Positions 16,850 to 26,592 are shown, counted from the first letter of the stretch. The stretch is 64,000 bases of DNA from Macrococcoides equi (GCF_047425865.1 NZ_CP179735.1); one strand, 5' to 3'. The notes: generated from the sequence alone by a model not told the origin. Numbers and translations are program-made.

Positions 16850-18301
16850 ATGGTTCAATCAATCGATAATTTAAATCAAGATTTATTTATAAATGGACAA
16901 TGGGTTACAGCAAATGATTATAAAGAAGTTATCAATCCAGCTACCGGAGAGAAAATTGCACAAGTTGCTCAAGCAACTAAGGAGCAAGTACAAGAAGCGA
17001 TTCAAGGTGCTCATGATGCATTTAAGCCATGGAAAAGTTTAGAACTTAAAGAACGTACAGCGTATCTTCATAAGATTGCAGATTTATTAGAAGATAATGC
17101 AGATCGATTGGCTGAAATCATGACAATCGAACAAGGTAAACCTTTAAAAGAAGCGCATCTAGAAGTATTAAGCGGAGCAGAAAGTTTCAGATGGAATGCT
17201 GAAGAAGCACGCCGTCTATACGGAGAAACAATTCCAGCACCAAATGATTATAAATATGAAATAGCATATGAACCAATCGGTGTTGTCGGTGCAATTACAC
17301 CATGGAACTTCCCTTCAGGTATGATTACACGTAAGCTTGCACCTGCTTTAGCTGCAGGTAATACTGTTGTATTGAAACCTTCAGGTGATACGCCTTTATC
17401 TGCGCTTGCTATCTTTGAATTATTTGAACAAGCAGAGTTACCTAAAGGTGTTGCAAACATCGTGATGGGTAGTTCAAAAGAAATTGGTGAGGCCTTCACT
17501 AGTTCTAAGCTAGTTAAGAAAATCACTTTTACAGGGTCTACCCCAATAGGTAAAGCATTGTATGCGCAATCTGCTGATACATTAAAGAAAATGTCATTAG
17601 AGCTTGGCGGTCATGCACCATTCATCGTGAATGAAGATGCAGATATCGATGCGGCTGTCGACGGTTTAATGGCTGCTAAATTCAGAAATAACGGACAAGT
17701 ATGTATTGCACCGAACAGAATATTTGTACATCAGTCAGTTCAAGATAAATTCTTATCTTTACTCACTGAAAAAGTTGAAGCCTTAAAAGTAGGTAATGGT
17801 CTTGAAGAGGATACAAAAGTAGGACCATTAATTCGTGAAGATGCAATCGAAAAGATTAAAAAGCAAATTGTGAATGCAACCGATAAAGGAGCAACACTTG
17901 TTACTGGTGGTCACCGCTTAACTGGAGATACTTACGATAAAGGATTCTTCTTCCAGCCTACTATTTTAGATAATGTTAATACAACAATGGATATATTCTA
18001 CGAAGAAACGTTTGGTCCAGTAGTACCGATCATTACTTTCAATACGCTCGATGAAGCTATTTCAATGGCTAATGATAGTGAATATGGCTTAGCAAGCTAT
18101 GCGTTTGCAAAAGATAGTAAGGCAGTCAATAGCTTAGCCACGCAATTAGAGTATGGTATGGTTGGCATCAATGCAGTGAACATCTCTAATCCTGAAACCC
18201 CATTTGGTGGCGTGAAAAATTCTGGATTCGGTCGCGAAAACTCACACTTAGGTATTAAAGAGTATGTAACAGCTAAATTTATTAATACTAAATTTCTATA
18301 A
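16850..18301 (+). CDS. NAD(P)-dependent aldehyde dehydrogenase (succinate-semialdehyde dehydrogenase-like)
   Basis: 483 residues, the usual size. Cofactor region GAITPWNFPSGM, KPSGDTPLSA and FTGSTPIGKAL; the catalytic Glu lies in LELGGHAP and the catalytic Cys in NNGQVCIAPNR; the C-terminal FGGVKNSGFGREN is typical. It oxidises an aldehyde to the acid. The sequence resembles GabD-type enzymes, but no gabT lies nearby, so the substrate is open. A sigma-B-like promoter precedes it and a terminator follows, so it is monocistronic. Confidence 0.88.
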   Translation: MVQSIDNLNQDLFINGQWVTANDYKEVINPATGEKIAQVAQATKEQVQEAIQGAHDAFKPWKSLELKERTAYLHKIADLLEDNADRLAEIMTIEQGKPLKEAHLEVLSGAESFRWNAEEARRLYGETIPAPNDYKYEIAYEPIGVVGAITPWNFPSGMITRKLAPALAAGNTVVLKPSGDTPLSALAIFELFEQAELPKGVANIVMGSSKEIGEAFTSSKLVKKITFTGSTPIGKALYAQSADTLKKMSLELGGHAPFIVNEDADIDAAVDGLMAAKFRNNGQVCIAPNRIFVHQSVQDKFLSLLTEKVEALKVGNGLEEDTKVGPLIREDAIEKIKKQIVNATDKGATLVTGGHRLTGDTYDKGFFFQPTILDNVNTTMDIFYEETFGPVVPIITFNTLDEAISMANDSEYGLASYAFAKDSKAVNSLATQLEYGMVGINAVNISNPETPFGGVKNSGFGRENSHLGIKEYVTAKFINTKFL

Positions 18302-18307
18302 TCCATT

Positions 18308-18336
18308 AAAGCTTAAGGTCCTGCCTTAAGCTTTTT
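18308..18336 (+). terminator. Terminator after the aldehyde dehydrogenase gene
   Basis: AAAGCTTAAGG, five-base loop, CCTTAAGCTTT, then T residues. Confidence 0.88.
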
Positions 18337-18415
18337 GTATTTACATATAAATTCACAAGGTCTATAATGTTATAGTTATTAATTCAGAGTAATACCATAA
18401 GAAAGGAATGATTAT

Positions 18416-19606
18416 TTGTCACGTTCAGTTGATAAATTATGGACCCGTGAATTCGTACTTGTTTCACTTATTAATTTTATTATCATGCTTTCTATGTTTT
18501 TATTACTTGTAACAATCGGAGGGTATGCTGTTGAACATTATCATGTTGCAACAAGCACTGCCGGTCTTGTTTCAGGTATTTTTATTGTAGGAAGTTTGTT
18601 CGGAAGATTTTGGGCAGGTAAATACATTGAAATTATCGGCCAGAAAAAGATATTGGTAATCGGTGTTATTATATTTACAATCACCACTGCACTTTATTTC
18701 GTTTCATTTGATTTAACCATTCTTATTATTGTTCGCTTACTAAATGGTATAGGCTGTGGGATTGCATCAACAGCAACCGGTACCATCGCAGCATTCATCA
18801 CACCGAAAAAACGTCGCGGTGAAGGTATTAGTTATTTTAGTATGAGCGCTGTAATGGCGACTGCTGTAGGTCCTTTCCTTGGAATGTTTTTACTTCAATT
18901 TATCTCATTTAGACAACTTTTCATTTTCTGTTTAGCACTCGCTCTCATCGCTCTATTCATGTTACCTGTCATTAAAGTTAATGAAAACTTAGAAGGCTTA
19001 AAGGCACAATCACCTAAAGGATTACATATCTCAAATTTCATCGATATGAATGCCATTCCTATCGCTATTGTTGTCTTAGTTTGTTGTACTGCTTATTCTA
19101 GTGTTTTAAGTTTTATATCTTTTTTTGCTAAAGAAAATCATCTCGTAACTGCCGGAAGCTTTTTCTTTTTAGCTTATGCCATTGTCATTTTATTATCACG
19201 ACCATTTACAGGTAGATTGATGGATACCCGTGGTACCAACATCGTAATGATTCCAGCGATGATTTCATTTATTGCCGGCTTACTTACATTAAGTATTACA
19301 CATAGTTCTACGATGCTTATCATCAGCGCAATGTTACTTGGTTTCGGTTACGGAAATTTCTTATCTATTGCTCAAGCAATCGCAGTTAAACGTACTGAAC
19401 CGAAAAAAATAGGTCTTGCAACATCTACCTATTTTATCTTCTTAGATTTCGCATTAGGATTTGGACCTTACTTATTAGGTATCTTTATTCCAATGATCGG
19501 CTTGCACGGTCTGTATTTTTATATGGCAATCGTTGTCCTTATAGGCATGTTCCTCTATTTTCTTTTACACGGTAGAAAAGCACATATGTATGATTCACTG
19601 AACTAA
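18416..19606 (+). CDS. Major facilitator superfamily transporter
   Basis: 396 residues and about 12 membrane segments. The loop-2 motif is present as GSLFGRFWAGKYIEIIGQKK, and an analogous RPFTGRLMDTRG follows in the second half. TTG 18416 lies 9 nt behind AAAGG; the nearby ATG at 18408 is out of frame. It is the drug/metabolite exporter type of MFS (YfkF/AraJ-like); the substrate cannot be told. It lies alone between two terminators. Confidence 0.85.
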   Translation: MSRSVDKLWTREFVLVSLINFIIMLSMFLLLVTIGGYAVEHYHVATSTAGLVSGIFIVGSLFGRFWAGKYIEIIGQKKILVIGVIIFTITTALYFVSFDLTILIIVRLLNGIGCGIASTATGTIAAFITPKKRRGEGISYFSMSAVMATAVGPFLGMFLLQFISFRQLFIFCLALALIALFMLPVIKVNENLEGLKAQSPKGLHISNFIDMNAIPIAIVVLVCCTAYSSVLSFISFFAKENHLVTAGSFFFLAYAIVILLSRPFTGRLMDTRGTNIVMIPAMISFIAGLLTLSITHSSTMLIISAMLLGFGYGNFLSIAQAIAVKRTEPKKIGLATSTYFIFLDFALGFGPYLLGIFIPMIGLHGLYFYMAIVVLIGMFLYFLLHGRKAHMYDSLN

Positions 19607-19628
19607 GGCAAATACGCCTTAGTTTTTT
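19601..19628 (+). terminator. Terminator after the MFS gene
   Basis: AACTAAGGC, six-base loop, GCCTTAGTT, then T residues. The left arm includes the stop codon. Confidence 0.85.
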
Positions 19629-19713
19629 AATTGCTTATGTTTTTCCTTTACTTAAGATACATTTTTTTGCACAATAGAAGGTACGTATTTATTAAAAGAT
19701 GGATGTGAAAACT

Positions 19714-20754
19714 TTGAAAATATTTTTAACAGGTGCTACCGGATTTGTTGGTGCACAACTAATCAATAATTTATTACAAGATAAAGATAATGAACTTTAT
19801 GTTTTATATCGAGACGAACACCGAAAAAACAAACTCATTAATGAAGAGAATGAGCATAGATTCCACTTCATAAAAGGAGATATTACGCTACCTGACTTTG
19901 GAGTAGATGAAAGTATAATTGCACAATTACCTGCTATGGATTATTTCTATCATTTAGCTGCACTCGTTAAGTTCGATGAAGATTTAAGAACTGATTTATT
20001 TAGAATCAACTATGAGGGTACAAAAAATGCTCTGGCTTTTGCAGAAAAAATTAATTCAAATCATTTTATTTATGTATCTACAGCTTATACTGTCGGTGTG
20101 AATGAAGATGCAAAAGAAGAGTTACACGACATCTCAGCTGAAACAAATAATCCTTACGAGGAAAGTAAAGTGAAGGCTGAACATTTAGTTGCTGCCTCTC
20201 CGATGAAAACTTCAATTTTAAGACCGGCTATCATCATTGGTGATTCGGTCACAGGTGAAGCAGATTCTAAATTTACAATGTATGGATTTATGAAAGCGTT
20301 AAAAGTGTTTAAACGTAAAATGGATCGTCATCCTGATAGTCAGGAACTAAGCTACAGGTTATTTGTAGATGATAACTGTACATCTAACTTAGTGCCGGTA
20401 GATTATGTGGTAAAAGTACTTACCCGTGCGATTCCTCATGCAGAAGATAAAAAGATTTATCACATTACGAATAATCATCCACCTGAAAATCTTGAAATTT
20501 TAGATATGATTAAAAAATATTTAAATTTTGATCAATTAACAGTCGCTCCGACTATCGAAAAACACACAATGAATGATCAGGAAGCGATTCTCAACGGGTA
20601 CATTGAGGTCTTTGAACCTTACTTTAAAAAGTCAGTTGTGTTTGATGAAACAAATACGAAAGCCCTACTCGAAAAGTCAGGTGAAGAGACATTGACACTG
20701 ACACCAGCACAATTAGACCATATAATATCTGTGTTCTTCAAGACACAAAAATAA
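19714..20754 (+). CDS. NAD-dependent epimerase / thioester-reductase-like SDR protein
   Basis: About 346 residues. An extended short-chain dehydrogenase fold: N-terminal GATGFVGAQL (GxxGxxG for NAD(P)), active-site YEESKVKAE (YxxxK) near 150 and the Rossmann repeat DYFYHLAALVKFDE. It is closest to the male-sterility/thioester-reductase group, which acts on acyl thioesters, but the substrate is unknown. TTG 19714 has GGATGTG 6 nt upstream and gives the usual MKIFLTGATG beginning; ATG 19699 is the alternative, with a weak site. Confidence 0.8.
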   Translation: MKIFLTGATGFVGAQLINNLLQDKDNELYVLYRDEHRKNKLINEENEHRFHFIKGDITLPDFGVDESIIAQLPAMDYFYHLAALVKFDEDLRTDLFRINYEGTKNALAFAEKINSNHFIYVSTAYTVGVNEDAKEELHDISAETNNPYEESKVKAEHLVAASPMKTSILRPAIIIGDSVTGEADSKFTMYGFMKALKVFKRKMDRHPDSQELSYRLFVDDNCTSNLVPVDYVVKVLTRAIPHAEDKKIYHITNNHPPENLEILDMIKKYLNFDQLTVAPTIEKHTMNDQEAILNGYIEVFEPYFKKSVVFDETNTKALLEKSGEETLTLTPAQLDHIISVFFKTQK

Positions 20755-20782
20755 GGATCTGGCAAACCAGATCCTTATTTTT
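20747..20782. terminator. Bidirectional terminator (SDR gene / desaturase gene)
   Basis: Sixteen-bp perfect stem AAAAATAAGGATCTGG with a four-base loop, A/T tracts on both sides, between convergent genes. Confidence 0.93.
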
Positions 20783-21794
20783 ATACTATTTTTTTACCAG
20801 CATAATGCTGATAATATTCTTTAAATGTTATAAACACCTTTCTTTTTTCATCATACAACTTATATCGAATCGATGCTAAGCTTGTCTTAAGTGTTATCGT
20901 TGTCGCATGTTGTAATGGTGGTGTTTCTTCATGTGCTTTTTCAAGGTAGTAATTAGGAATTCTTGGACTTAAATGATGTACATGATGAAATCCGATATTT
21001 CCTGTTAGCCACTGAAGTAACTTTGGTAATTTATAATACGAACTGCCTTCAACGGCTGCTTTAACATAATCCCATTCGGAATTTTCTTCAAAGTATGACT
21101 CTTCAAATGTATGCTGAATATAGAACATCCAGATTCCGAGCATACCTCCGATAAACATCACCGGAATAAATACAGCCGCAAAAAGTCCAAATCCAAACCA
21201 GTAAATGATAGCGCCATAAATCACAATAATTGCGATGTTATGTAACCATGTATTCACTCGTTCTTTTTGTCTCGCATCTTTTCTGTTAAAACGATTGGCA
21301 ATGAGCAATAAGTAGATTGGTCCTAATATAAACATCACAAACGGATGACGATATGCACGATACGCAAGTCGAGTTTTCTTATCTGCTGCTTCATATTCTT
21401 CAATCGTCATCATCCATATATCACCGACACCTTTTTTGTCTAGATTCCCACTTGTCGCATGATGGATATTATGTTCTCTTCTCCATTGTTCATAAGGAAA
21501 TAACGTCAAAAATCCGGTGAAATTACCCAGTCTGTCATTCCATTTCTTATTTTTAAAAAATGAACCATGACAGCAATCGTGAAAAATTATAAAACTTCTC
21601 ACTAAGAAGAATGCCCCAATCACACCTAACACAACGGATATTACAGGTGAAATTTGATAGCTCAGCATTCCTATAATAATACATAACAAATACGGTATCA
21701 GCGTATTTAAAATTTGTATGATACTTAACTGAAATTCAGATTTCTCATACGGCTTTACTGCTTTTCTTAACATTAACTTTTTATCCCTTTCCAT
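20781..21794 (-). CDS. Membrane fatty acid desaturase
   Basis: 337 residues with the three histidine boxes of membrane di-iron desaturases: HDCCH (about 72), HNIHH (about 108) and HHVHH (about 272), set among four or more membrane segments. It introduces a double bond into acyl lipids, using oxygen and an electron donor, and resembles omega-6/delta-12-type acyl-lipid desaturases. Such a gene could serve cold adaptation of membranes; Staphylococcus mostly uses branched-chain acids, so it is a notable accessory function. It is convergent with the SDR gene. Confidence 0.87.
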   Translation of the reverse strand: MERDKKLMLRKAVKPYEKSEFQLSIIQILNTLIPYLLCIIIGMLSYQISPVISVVLGVIGAFFLVRSFIIFHDCCHGSFFKNKKWNDRLGNFTGFLTLFPYEQWRREHNIHHATSGNLDKKGVGDIWMMTIEEYEAADKKTRLAYRAYRHPFVMFILGPIYLLLIANRFNRKDARQKERVNTWLHNIAIIVIYGAIIYWFGFGLFAAVFIPVMFIGGMLGIWMFYIQHTFEESYFEENSEWDYVKAAVEGSSYYKLPKLLQWLTGNIGFHHVHHLSPRIPNYYLEKAHEETPPLQHATTITLKTSLASIRYKLYDEKRKVFITFKEYYQHYAGKKIV

Positions 21795-21896
21795 AGGTCA
21801 CCTCTTAAAAAAATAATAATGAAGCCAGTAATCCCTAATCAGTAACAAAAAGTTTTTACTTATTCATTATAAACGTTTAATCCAAATAATAAAACA

Positions 21897-21937
21897 TAAA
21901 AAATAGCACCTAGTCCTAAAATCAGACCAAATGCTAT
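21897..21937 (-). terminator. Possible terminator downstream of moaA
   Basis: On the minus strand ATAGCA and TGCTAT pair around an inner GTC/GAC and are followed by six T. It lies about 80 bp after the moaA stop. The stem is imperfect. Confidence 0.45.
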
Positions 21938-22017
21938 ATTACTATTATTTATCTATATTCAAGACTATTATTCTCGTTAATAGATAATAAAAATACTATA
22001 TTATAATAACAAAAAAA

Positions 22018-23028
22018 TTATCCACCAATATAATTCATATCTATCTTCTTTTTCTTTCTATTTCTTACCGTTTCTTCTGTGCGCTCATCAGAATAACGAT
22101 CATCACGTTTGTTCCATAACTGTGTTAGCTTTTCTTCTAATGCTTCATCTGTTGCACCGTTACGAATAAATGATTTGATATCATATCCATCTGTTGCAAA
22201 CAGACAACCAAATATTTTTCCATCAGAGCTCAGTCTTACACGTGTACAGCTAGAGCAAAAAGATTCAGAGACGCTGGTAATAAATCCAATATTTGCGTCA
22301 TTATCATGTTGATAATATTTAGCGACCTCACCATAATACTTCGGAGCAACAGGCTTAATATCAAATTCACTTGATATGATATCAATCATTTGCTGTTTAG
22401 AGATAACCTTATCGAAATTCCAGCCATTATCATTTCCGACATCCATAAACTCAATGAAGCGCAACGTGATTTGCTTATCTTTAAAGTATTGCACCATAGG
22501 TATCATCTGGTTATCATTTAGCCCTTTCTGAATAACCATATTCACCTTTACTTTTAAACCGATTGCCACTGCGTAATCAATTTGTTCTAGGATCTGCGAT
22601 GCTTTTATGTCACGCCCGTTGATAGCTTCAAAAGTCTCATCTAAAGCATCCAGCGATACATTAATTCTGCGTAATCCTGCATCAAATAGTGCTTGTCCGT
22701 GTTTTTTAAGCAATAGACCGTTTGTCGTTAATCCTATATCTTCAATACCATCTATTTTATTGAGTTCAGCTATCAATACAGGTAAGTCGCGCCTTAACAA
22801 AGGCTCTCCACCAGTAATACGAATTTTCTTCACACCTAACTTCGCATACACTTTAGCAAGACGTATCAATTCTTCGAACGTTAGCAATTGATCTTTAGGT
22901 AAGAAGACATAATCATCCCCAAATACTTCTTTTGGCATACAATATGTACATCTAAAATTACAACGATCCGTTACTGAGATTCTAAGGTCGCGGATTGGAC
23001 GTCCTAATTTATCTTTAATTTGCTCCAT
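22018..23028 (-). CDS. moaA: GTP 3',8-cyclase MoaA (radical SAM)
   Basis: About 336 residues. Radical SAM motif CNFRCTYC near residue 21-28, a second iron-sulfur site at CSSC with a third Cys in FGCLF, and the C-terminal double Gly (MNYIGG) needed for activity. It catalyses the first step of molybdenum cofactor synthesis from GTP, together with MoaC. ATG 23028 (MEQIKDKLGRP) has AAGGAG at 8 nt and matches the staphylococcal start. It overlaps the mobA end by 14 bp and is last in the minus-strand moeA-to-moaA unit. Confidence 0.95.
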   Translation of the reverse strand: MEQIKDKLGRPIRDLRISVTDRCNFRCTYCMPKEVFGDDYVFLPKDQLLTFEELIRLAKVYAKLGVKKIRITGGEPLLRRDLPVLIAELNKIDGIEDIGLTTNGLLLKKHGQALFDAGLRRINVSLDALDETFEAINGRDIKASQILEQIDYAVAIGLKVKVNMVIQKGLNDNQMIPMVQYFKDKQITLRFIEFMDVGNDNGWNFDKVISKQQMIDIISSEFDIKPVAPKYYGEVAKYYQHDNDANIGFITSVSESFCSSCTRVRLSSDGKIFGCLFATDGYDIKSFIRNGATDEALEEKLTQLWNKRDDRYSDERTEETVRNRKKKKIDMNYIGG

Positions 23029-23641
23029 GATATCCACTCCTTAATAGTAAAACACGTTCCATATCTTCTTTTGTATTAATATTTTCATACCAGAAAGGCG
23101 TGCTTTGAATTCTACTTACATGTATCAGTGTCATATCATCTTTTGTTAATACTTTTAAAGCGAAATTTCGGTCATCAAGCGCTTTTTTTACTACCTGCAA
23201 CAGTTCGTAGCGGTAGACAGCAATCGTACGATGTATTTGTTCTCCGTCATGATATACTAGCGCACTATCTCTCGTATGCACACCTGCCATTTGAATTAAA
23301 TAACGAATCGCAACTGGTGTGATGAAGGGTGTATCAACTGATATAACACAATATTCTTCATTTGGAATTTCTAGCATCACTGCATAAATTCCTGATAGCG
23401 GCCCACATTCTTTATAATCTGTAACATCTTCTATTACTTCTATATGTAGTCCACGCTGGTTGATATCGTCGATAAAGTACTGAGACAACATCTTATTCGA
23501 ACTTAGAACGATTCTTTCTATCCCACTCTCTTTCATCGCTCTGTATACATGAACATAAAAAGGCTCGCCATCTAATGGATAAAGTGACTTGTGACTACCA
23601 AATCGACTTGACTTACCACCAGCCAATATTACACCTATCAT
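23015..23641 (-). CDS. mobA: Molybdenum cofactor guanylyltransferase MobA
   Basis: 208 residues; nucleotidyltransferase motif LAGGKSSRFG at the N-terminus with the following Lys (HKSLYPLDG), plus DTPFITP. It adds GMP to molybdopterin to form the MGD cofactor used by nitrate reductase NarG. It begins one base after the moaD stop and overlaps moaA. Confidence 0.92.
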   Translation of the reverse strand: MIGVILAGGKSSRFGSHKSLYPLDGEPFYVHVYRAMKESGIERIVLSSNKMLSQYFIDDINQRGLHIEVIEDVTDYKECGPLSGIYAVMLEIPNEEYCVISVDTPFITPVAIRYLIQMAGVHTRDSALVYHDGEQIHRTIAVYRYELLQVVKKALDDRNFALKVLTKDDMTLIHVSRIQSTPFWYENINTKEDMERVLLLRSGYHGAN

Positions 23642-23875
23642 TTAACCACCACTAACGGGTGGAATCAGTGCAACAACATCGTGATTCATAATCATTTCAT
23701 CGTCTTTGACAAACTCTTCATTAACAGCAACTTGATATGACTCACCTTGAATATTTGGATATGTTTCGTTCAAATGCATCTTTAAGTCAGCTACAGAGAT
23801 GGGTTCTGCAAATGTAAACTCATCTTGTGCACGATTTACTTTTGCTTTAATATGTGCAAAATATAGTACTTTCAT
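23642..23875 (-). CDS. moaD: Molybdopterin synthase small subunit MoaD
   Basis: 77 residues from ATG 23875 (MKVLYFAHIKA), preceded by AAGGATG at 6 nt; two ATGs upstream lie within that site. Ubiquitin-like fold ending in PPVSGG, whose C-terminal Gly becomes the thiocarboxylate that supplies sulfur. It is activated by MoeB, encoded nearby, and works with MoaE directly upstream. Confidence 0.93.
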   Translation of the reverse strand: MKVLYFAHIKAKVNRAQDEFTFAEPISVADLKMHLNETYPNIQGESYQVAVNEEFVKDDEMIMNHDVVALIPPVSGG

Positions 23876-23880
23876 GTTCA

Positions 23881-24321
23881 TCATCCTTTATATTTAGAAT
23901 GGTAGCCACGCTGTCCACCAATCCATTCTTCTCCGTCTTCCCAAATTTCCTTTTTCCATATAGGAACTATTTCTTTAATTCTTTCAATAGCATATTCATT
24001 TGCTGCATAGCTGTCTTTACGATGGGGACTTGATACACAGATGACTACAGCAATTTCTGAGACCTGTAAGTTCCCAATACGATGAGCGATACTTACAATA
24101 GTTCCAGGCCACTTCTCATTGATTTCATCCCCAATTTGTGCAAGCTTCTTCTCAGCCATCGGAACATAAGCTTCATATTCAAGATATTCAGTTTTTATTC
24201 CCTGTGTCCATTCACGGACAATTCCTGTAAAAACACACACTGCTCCTTGATGAGGTGTTACAGTTAGTTTTCTATAATGCTCGACATCAATTGGCATCGT
24301 TACAATTTCAAATTGTTTCAC
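23881..24321 (-). CDS. moaE: Molybdopterin synthase large subunit MoaE
   Basis: About 146 residues. It converts cyclic pyranopterin monophosphate to molybdopterin with sulfur from MoaD. Recognisable stretches are GAVCVFTGIVREWTQG, YLEYEAYVPMAEKKL, HRIGNL and SSPHRKDSYAANEY, and KKEIWEDG with the conserved Lys. GTG 24321 (MKQFEIVTMP) fits the staphylococcal N-terminus and has GGTGG 9 nt upstream; ATG 24330 is the alternative. It overlaps the end of mobB. Confidence 0.92.
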   Translation of the reverse strand: MKQFEIVTMPIDVEHYRKLTVTPHQGAVCVFTGIVREWTQGIKTEYLEYEAYVPMAEKKLAQIGDEINEKWPGTIVSIAHRIGNLQVSEIAVVICVSSPHRKDSYAANEYAIERIKEIVPIWKKEIWEDGEEWIGGQRGYHSKYKG

Positions 24322-24811
24322 GTGTATCATCCACCCACTTATTTATAAATGCTTCTAATATTTTATTACTTCTATTACGTTCTTCAGAAGTATCAAGCAT
24401 CAGCTGAATATTAGATAAATTGATTAATTCCTTCTTATCATCATCTTTATTAAATAAAACTATTTTATCATAGGTCGCATACTTAAATCCCTCAATAAGA
24501 ATTACATCAGGATTCGTAGTTACTTCATGCGCAATAATATGCTCCAAACTATTTACCGCTTCTTCATCCGCAAATTTCAATAATTTATGAATATATTGAT
24601 GTCCCTGTACAATACTTTCATCTGCTCCATTATCCATATAAGAGATATGATCTCTTCTTTTCGGAATATCGATATCCTGAACGCCTTTATCTCCATGATG
24701 TTTGATAACCGCTACTTTTAATCCTTTCGACTTTAACAAACGAATGATTGTATTCATTGTCGTTGTTTTTCCACTCTTCTTATAACCTGTCACCTGCAAA
24801 ATTTTTACCAT
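24308..24811 (-). CDS. mobB: Molybdopterin-guanine dinucleotide biosynthesis protein MobB
   Basis: 167 residues, with P-loop GYKKSGKTT near the N-terminus, the VIKHHGD motif, and VILIEGFK. It is a GTP-binding accessory protein for MGD formation or delivery; it is usually not essential. Its ATG overlaps the moeA stop (ATGGTAA). Confidence 0.92.
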   Translation of the reverse strand: MVKILQVTGYKKSGKTTTMNTIIRLLKSKGLKVAVIKHHGDKGVQDIDIPKRRDHISYMDNGADESIVQGHQYIHKLLKFADEEAVNSLEHIIAHEVTTNPDVILIEGFKYATYDKIVLFNKDDDKKELINLSNIQLMLDTSEERNRSNKILEAFINKWVDDTRETI

Positions 24812-26052
24812 GGCACACCATTTGATGCAGATAAGCGATTAACCAATACGTCTACAGTATCACCTGCCACAAATCCACGCGTACCACCCGGCAACACAAT
24901 CATACTATTACTTGTTGCAATCGCTACGACCGCATTACTTTTATTAAATCCACTTGGTTTTACAGTCATTGTATTATAATCAAGGTCAGCACGAATAAAG
25001 CGTGTGAATGGATTTGCTTTCGTAAAGTCTTCAGACAAAGTTGCTTTAACAAATGTAGGATAGACATCTCTTTCACCCATCATCGTCTTAATAACGGGGC
25101 GTGTATACAGTTCGAATCCTGTATAGCAAGCACTTGGGTTACCAGATAAGCCAAATAAGAAGTGATTATCCTTTACTGCAACCGTTGTTACACTACCAGG
25201 TCGCATGGCAATCTTGTTGAATAATACATCTGCTTCTAAATCTTTATAAATTTGAGGCATATAATCGAAGTCTCCCACACTTACACCACCTGTAGTAATC
25301 ACAATGTCATGGGAGACCTGAGCATCTCTTACTGCACGAAATAAAGTATTGTAATCATCAGCTTTAACATGATAACTATTTACTTCGATGTTCATATCCT
25401 TACATAACCCTATAATCATTGGACCATTGGAGTTTCTAATTTTTCCTGGAGTAAGCGATTCATTAATGTCCACTAATTCACTGCCGGTAGCAATGATTGC
25501 AACAGAGGGTCTTTCATAAACCTTAACTTCCGCATAAGAAAAAGTTGCAAGTACTGCAATAACACCTGGTGTTACCTTCGTACCACGCGTTAAGACAATA
25601 TCACCCTTTTTACACTCTTCTCCTTGAAAAGAAATATTCTCACCACTCGTAAATGGCTTTCTTAGAGTAAATCCTTCCTCTGTTGCGACAGTCTGTTCAA
25701 GCATAACGACTGCATCAGCACCTTCAGGGATTGCAGCACCCGTCATAATACGCACCGCTTCATTACCCTGTAGTGTCTTATCGCTAACAGTTCCCGCCCC
25801 GATATGATCAACGACAGTAAAGTGTTTACGTTGCTCACCACTTGCATCTTTGCTCGCTTCACTTCTAATCGCAAATCCATCGTATGGTGATTTATTAAAC
25901 ATCGGAATATCATACGTTGCCACAATATCTTCTGCCAATACGTAGCCCAAACTTTCTAGATAGTTAACTGTTTTAATGTTTTTGTGCTTTGCATGTTGAA
26001 TACACTTTTCAATTGCTTCACGTACTGGAATTGGTGTTCTTTTCTCTAACAT
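24805..26052 (-). CDS. moeA: Molybdopterin molybdenumtransferase MoeA
   Basis: 415 residues, usual length. MoeA signatures: SPYDGFAIRS, IMTGAAIPEGADAVVMLEQT, GSELVD and TGGVSVGDFDYMPQ, and GLSGNPSACYTGFE. It inserts molybdate into adenylylated molybdopterin. It has AGGAGG before the ATG and is first of moeA-mobB-moaE-moaD-mobA-moaA, divergent from moaC. Confidence 0.94.
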   Translation of the reverse strand: MLEKRTPIPVREAIEKCIQHAKHKNIKTVNYLESLGYVLAEDIVATYDIPMFNKSPYDGFAIRSEASKDASGEQRKHFTVVDHIGAGTVSDKTLQGNEAVRIMTGAAIPEGADAVVMLEQTVATEEGFTLRKPFTSGENISFQGEECKKGDIVLTRGTKVTPGVIAVLATFSYAEVKVYERPSVAIIATGSELVDINESLTPGKIRNSNGPMIIGLCKDMNIEVNSYHVKADDYNTLFRAVRDAQVSHDIVITTGGVSVGDFDYMPQIYKDLEADVLFNKIAMRPGSVTTVAVKDNHFLFGLSGNPSACYTGFELYTRPVIKTMMGERDVYPTFVKATLSEDFTKANPFTRFIRADLDYNTMTVKPSGFNKSNAVVAIATSNSMIVLPGGTRGFVAGDTVDVLVNRLSASNGVPW

Positions 26053-26115
26053 TATGTATCCTCCTTTTAAAATGTAGTATGATAAATAAAAGTATATAAG
26101 AAAGGAAGTAATTCA

Positions 26116-26592
26116 ATGAACCAGTTCACACACTTTAACGAACAAGGCAGAGCGAAAATGGTAGATGTATCAGACAAACAGATTTCAACACGTATCGCTG
26201 TTGCCAAAAGTTCTATTAAAGTTAATGAAATTATTTATGATCAAATTATTCATCATAAAAATAAAAAAGGTGATGTATTAGGAGTCGCACAGGTCGCAGG
26301 TATTATGGCCGCTAAAAATACAGCACAAATTATCCCGATGTGTCATCCTCTAAACTTAAGTGGTATCGATATTGCCTTTGAATGGGATACAATAGAAGGT
26401 TATGAAATTCTAATAACCTGTACAGTTAAGACTACCGGTCAAACAGGCGTTGAAATGGAAGCCTTAACCGGCGCGAGTGCTACTGCTCTTACAATTTATG
26501 ATATGACTAAAGCTGTGGATAAAGGTATGATCATTGGTCCAACGTATTTAGAGTCTAAGTCCGGCGGAAAAAATGGTGACTTTAAGCGATAA
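26116..26592 (+). CDS. moaC: Cyclic pyranopterin monophosphate synthase MoaC
   Basis: 158 residues. Characteristic blocks: GVAQVAGIMAAKNTAQIIPMCHPL, TGVEMEALTGASATALTIYDM and the C-terminal KSGGK. It closes the pyranopterin ring on the product of MoaA. It is the only gene of the cluster on the plus strand, divergent from moeA and abutting moaB end to end with no gap. Confidence 0.95.
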   Translation: MNQFTHFNEQGRAKMVDVSDKQISTRIAVAKSSIKVNEIIYDQIIHHKNKKGDVLGVAQVAGIMAAKNTAQIIPMCHPLNLSGIDIAFEWDTIEGYEILITCTVKTTGQTGVEMEALTGASATALTIYDMTKAVDKGMIIGPTYLESKSGGKNGDFKR

